This document shows positions 33,218-33,464 of a stretch of 33,464 bases of DNA, piece by piece. Each line of letters begins with the position of its first letter. The stretch's first letter is position 1. Origin of the DNA: Lysobacterales bacterium (GTDB lineage Bacteria; Pseudomonadota; Gammaproteobacteria; Xanthomonadales; Marinicellaceae); contig JAGRJP010000030.1 in assembly GCA_020442665.1 (NCBI GenBank), forward strand, positions 1 through 33,464, in the 5' to 3' direction. The translations under genes and the position numbers were made by a program. The notes below the pieces were generated by a model that saw only the letters and a program-made list of their open reading frames with translations, had not been told where the DNA came from and ran no database searches.

Positions 33218-33263
33218 ACCGGATTTTTATTTTTGATTTATAGAATGAAAAAGGTAAAAATCC
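33218..33263 (+). promoter_or_regulatory. Riboswitch expression platform: Shine-Dalgarno sequestering hairpin
   Basis: GGATTTTTATTTTT (33221-33234) pairs over 14 positions, including two G-U pairs, with 33250-33263. This buries the ribosome-binding site AAGG (33251-33254) just before the ATG at 33264. The anti-sequestor is probably ATCCGGT in the aptamer (33162-33168), which is perfectly complementary to ACCGGAT (33218-33224). The two pairings exclude each other. With TPP bound the aptamer keeps ATCCGGT busy, so the hairpin forms and translation falls. This mechanism is inferred from base pairing. Confidence 0.7.
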
Positions 33264-33464
33264 ATGAAAAAAATAATTTCTATCGCTTTATTGCTGTTTG
33301 GCTTTTCGGTTATAGCTGATGATGCCAAAGAACAACTCTACACAGCAACAGTCACCGCAGATTTAAGAGGTGAAAAACCTCAAAATGAAACTTCAACAAG
33401 TATCGCTATCCTGAATTCTGAAACTATAGAAAATGCCGGCACTCAGCACTTTGAAGATATCATG
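33264..33464 (+). CDS. TonB-dependent outer-membrane receptor, N-terminal part (3' truncated)
   Basis: Only 67 codons are in the window. The start ATG at 33264 has AAGG 9 nt upstream. The signal peptide is MKKIISIALLLFGFSVIA, cut before DDAKEQ. The mature start YTATVTADLRGEKPQNETSTSIAILNSETIENAGTQHFEDIM matches the beginning of a TonB receptor plug domain. Because the transcript carries a TPP riboswitch, the likely cargo is thiamin or a thiamin precursor. The frame is open to the last base of the window. Confidence 0.88.
   Translation, partial: MKKIISIALLLFGFSVIADDAKEQLYTATVTADLRGEKPQNETSTSIAILNSETIENAGTQHFEDIM

Noticed and set aside
33002..33319. 105-codon open frame across the terminator, riboswitch and receptor start
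   Set aside because: It overlaps a strong terminator, a conserved TPP aptamer and the real start of the receptor in another frame; no coding support.

Overview
The window is AT-rich chromosomal DNA from a Gram-negative bacterium. Its gene content is gammaproteobacterial: Rep helicase, ComM, TtcA, ErpA, BioC, RNase R, a secA-mutT pair, and a DciA-type helicase loader beside an M23 peptidase and secA. The low GC, the large secreted S8 protease ending in a GFE tail, and the TonB-dependent receptor behind a TPP riboswitch suggest a marine, protein-degrading heterotroph. Marinicella-like bacteria are my best guess, by inference only. Most of the window is conserved housekeeping sequence. I see no insertion sequence, phage, CRISPR array, rRNA or tRNA gene.

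Layout. 1-195: 3' end of an EamA-type transporter. 186-3365 (minus): compact operon DUF6776 - bactofilin - erpA - nudC - mutM, with gaps of 17 nt or less, from an extended -10 promoter near 3395. 3512-3943: HemJ-like protein. 3948-4739: bioC (minus). 4791-6127: comF and a small secreted coiled-coil protein. 6133-6294: a non-coding nested palindrome between convergent genes. 6303-9461 (minus): secA-mutT. 9559-10843: divergent M23 peptidase and dciA. 10847-11749: LOG-family protein. 11871-12680: DUF1338 putative metal dioxygenase. 12683-13897 (minus): ppa-tsaB. 14060-16383: orphan GDP-mannose dehydratase-like gene, then a CPA1 antiporter. 16385-17453: YdcH-like protein (minus) and ttcA. 17450-21044 (minus): comM and rep. 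21178-23012: oppBC-like permeases.

23065-24050 (minus) holds an accessory-looking, translationally coupled pair: a possible degenerate HIT-like protein and an HD-superfamily protein. After it come rnr (24219-26396), a secreted 538-residue protein of unknown function (26570-28186), sufT and a PaiB-like FMN-binding protein (minus), and a 1158-residue secreted subtilase (29511-32987) with a strong intrinsic terminator. The window ends in a TPP riboswitch with a visible ribosome-binding-site sequestering hairpin and the first 67 codons of a TonB-dependent receptor.

How the genes relate. Two oxidised-guanine defence genes (mutM, mutT) occur with NudC, ErpA and SufT, giving a theme of redox damage and Fe-S maintenance. 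DciA, Rep, ComM and ComF serve replication or DNA uptake and recombination. The secreted protease, the Opp-type permeases and the TonB receptor fit nutrient scavenging. The items most worth a second look are the two-state TPP switch at 33094-33263, the 162-bp nested palindrome, the 23065-24050 gene pair and the GFE tail of the protease.
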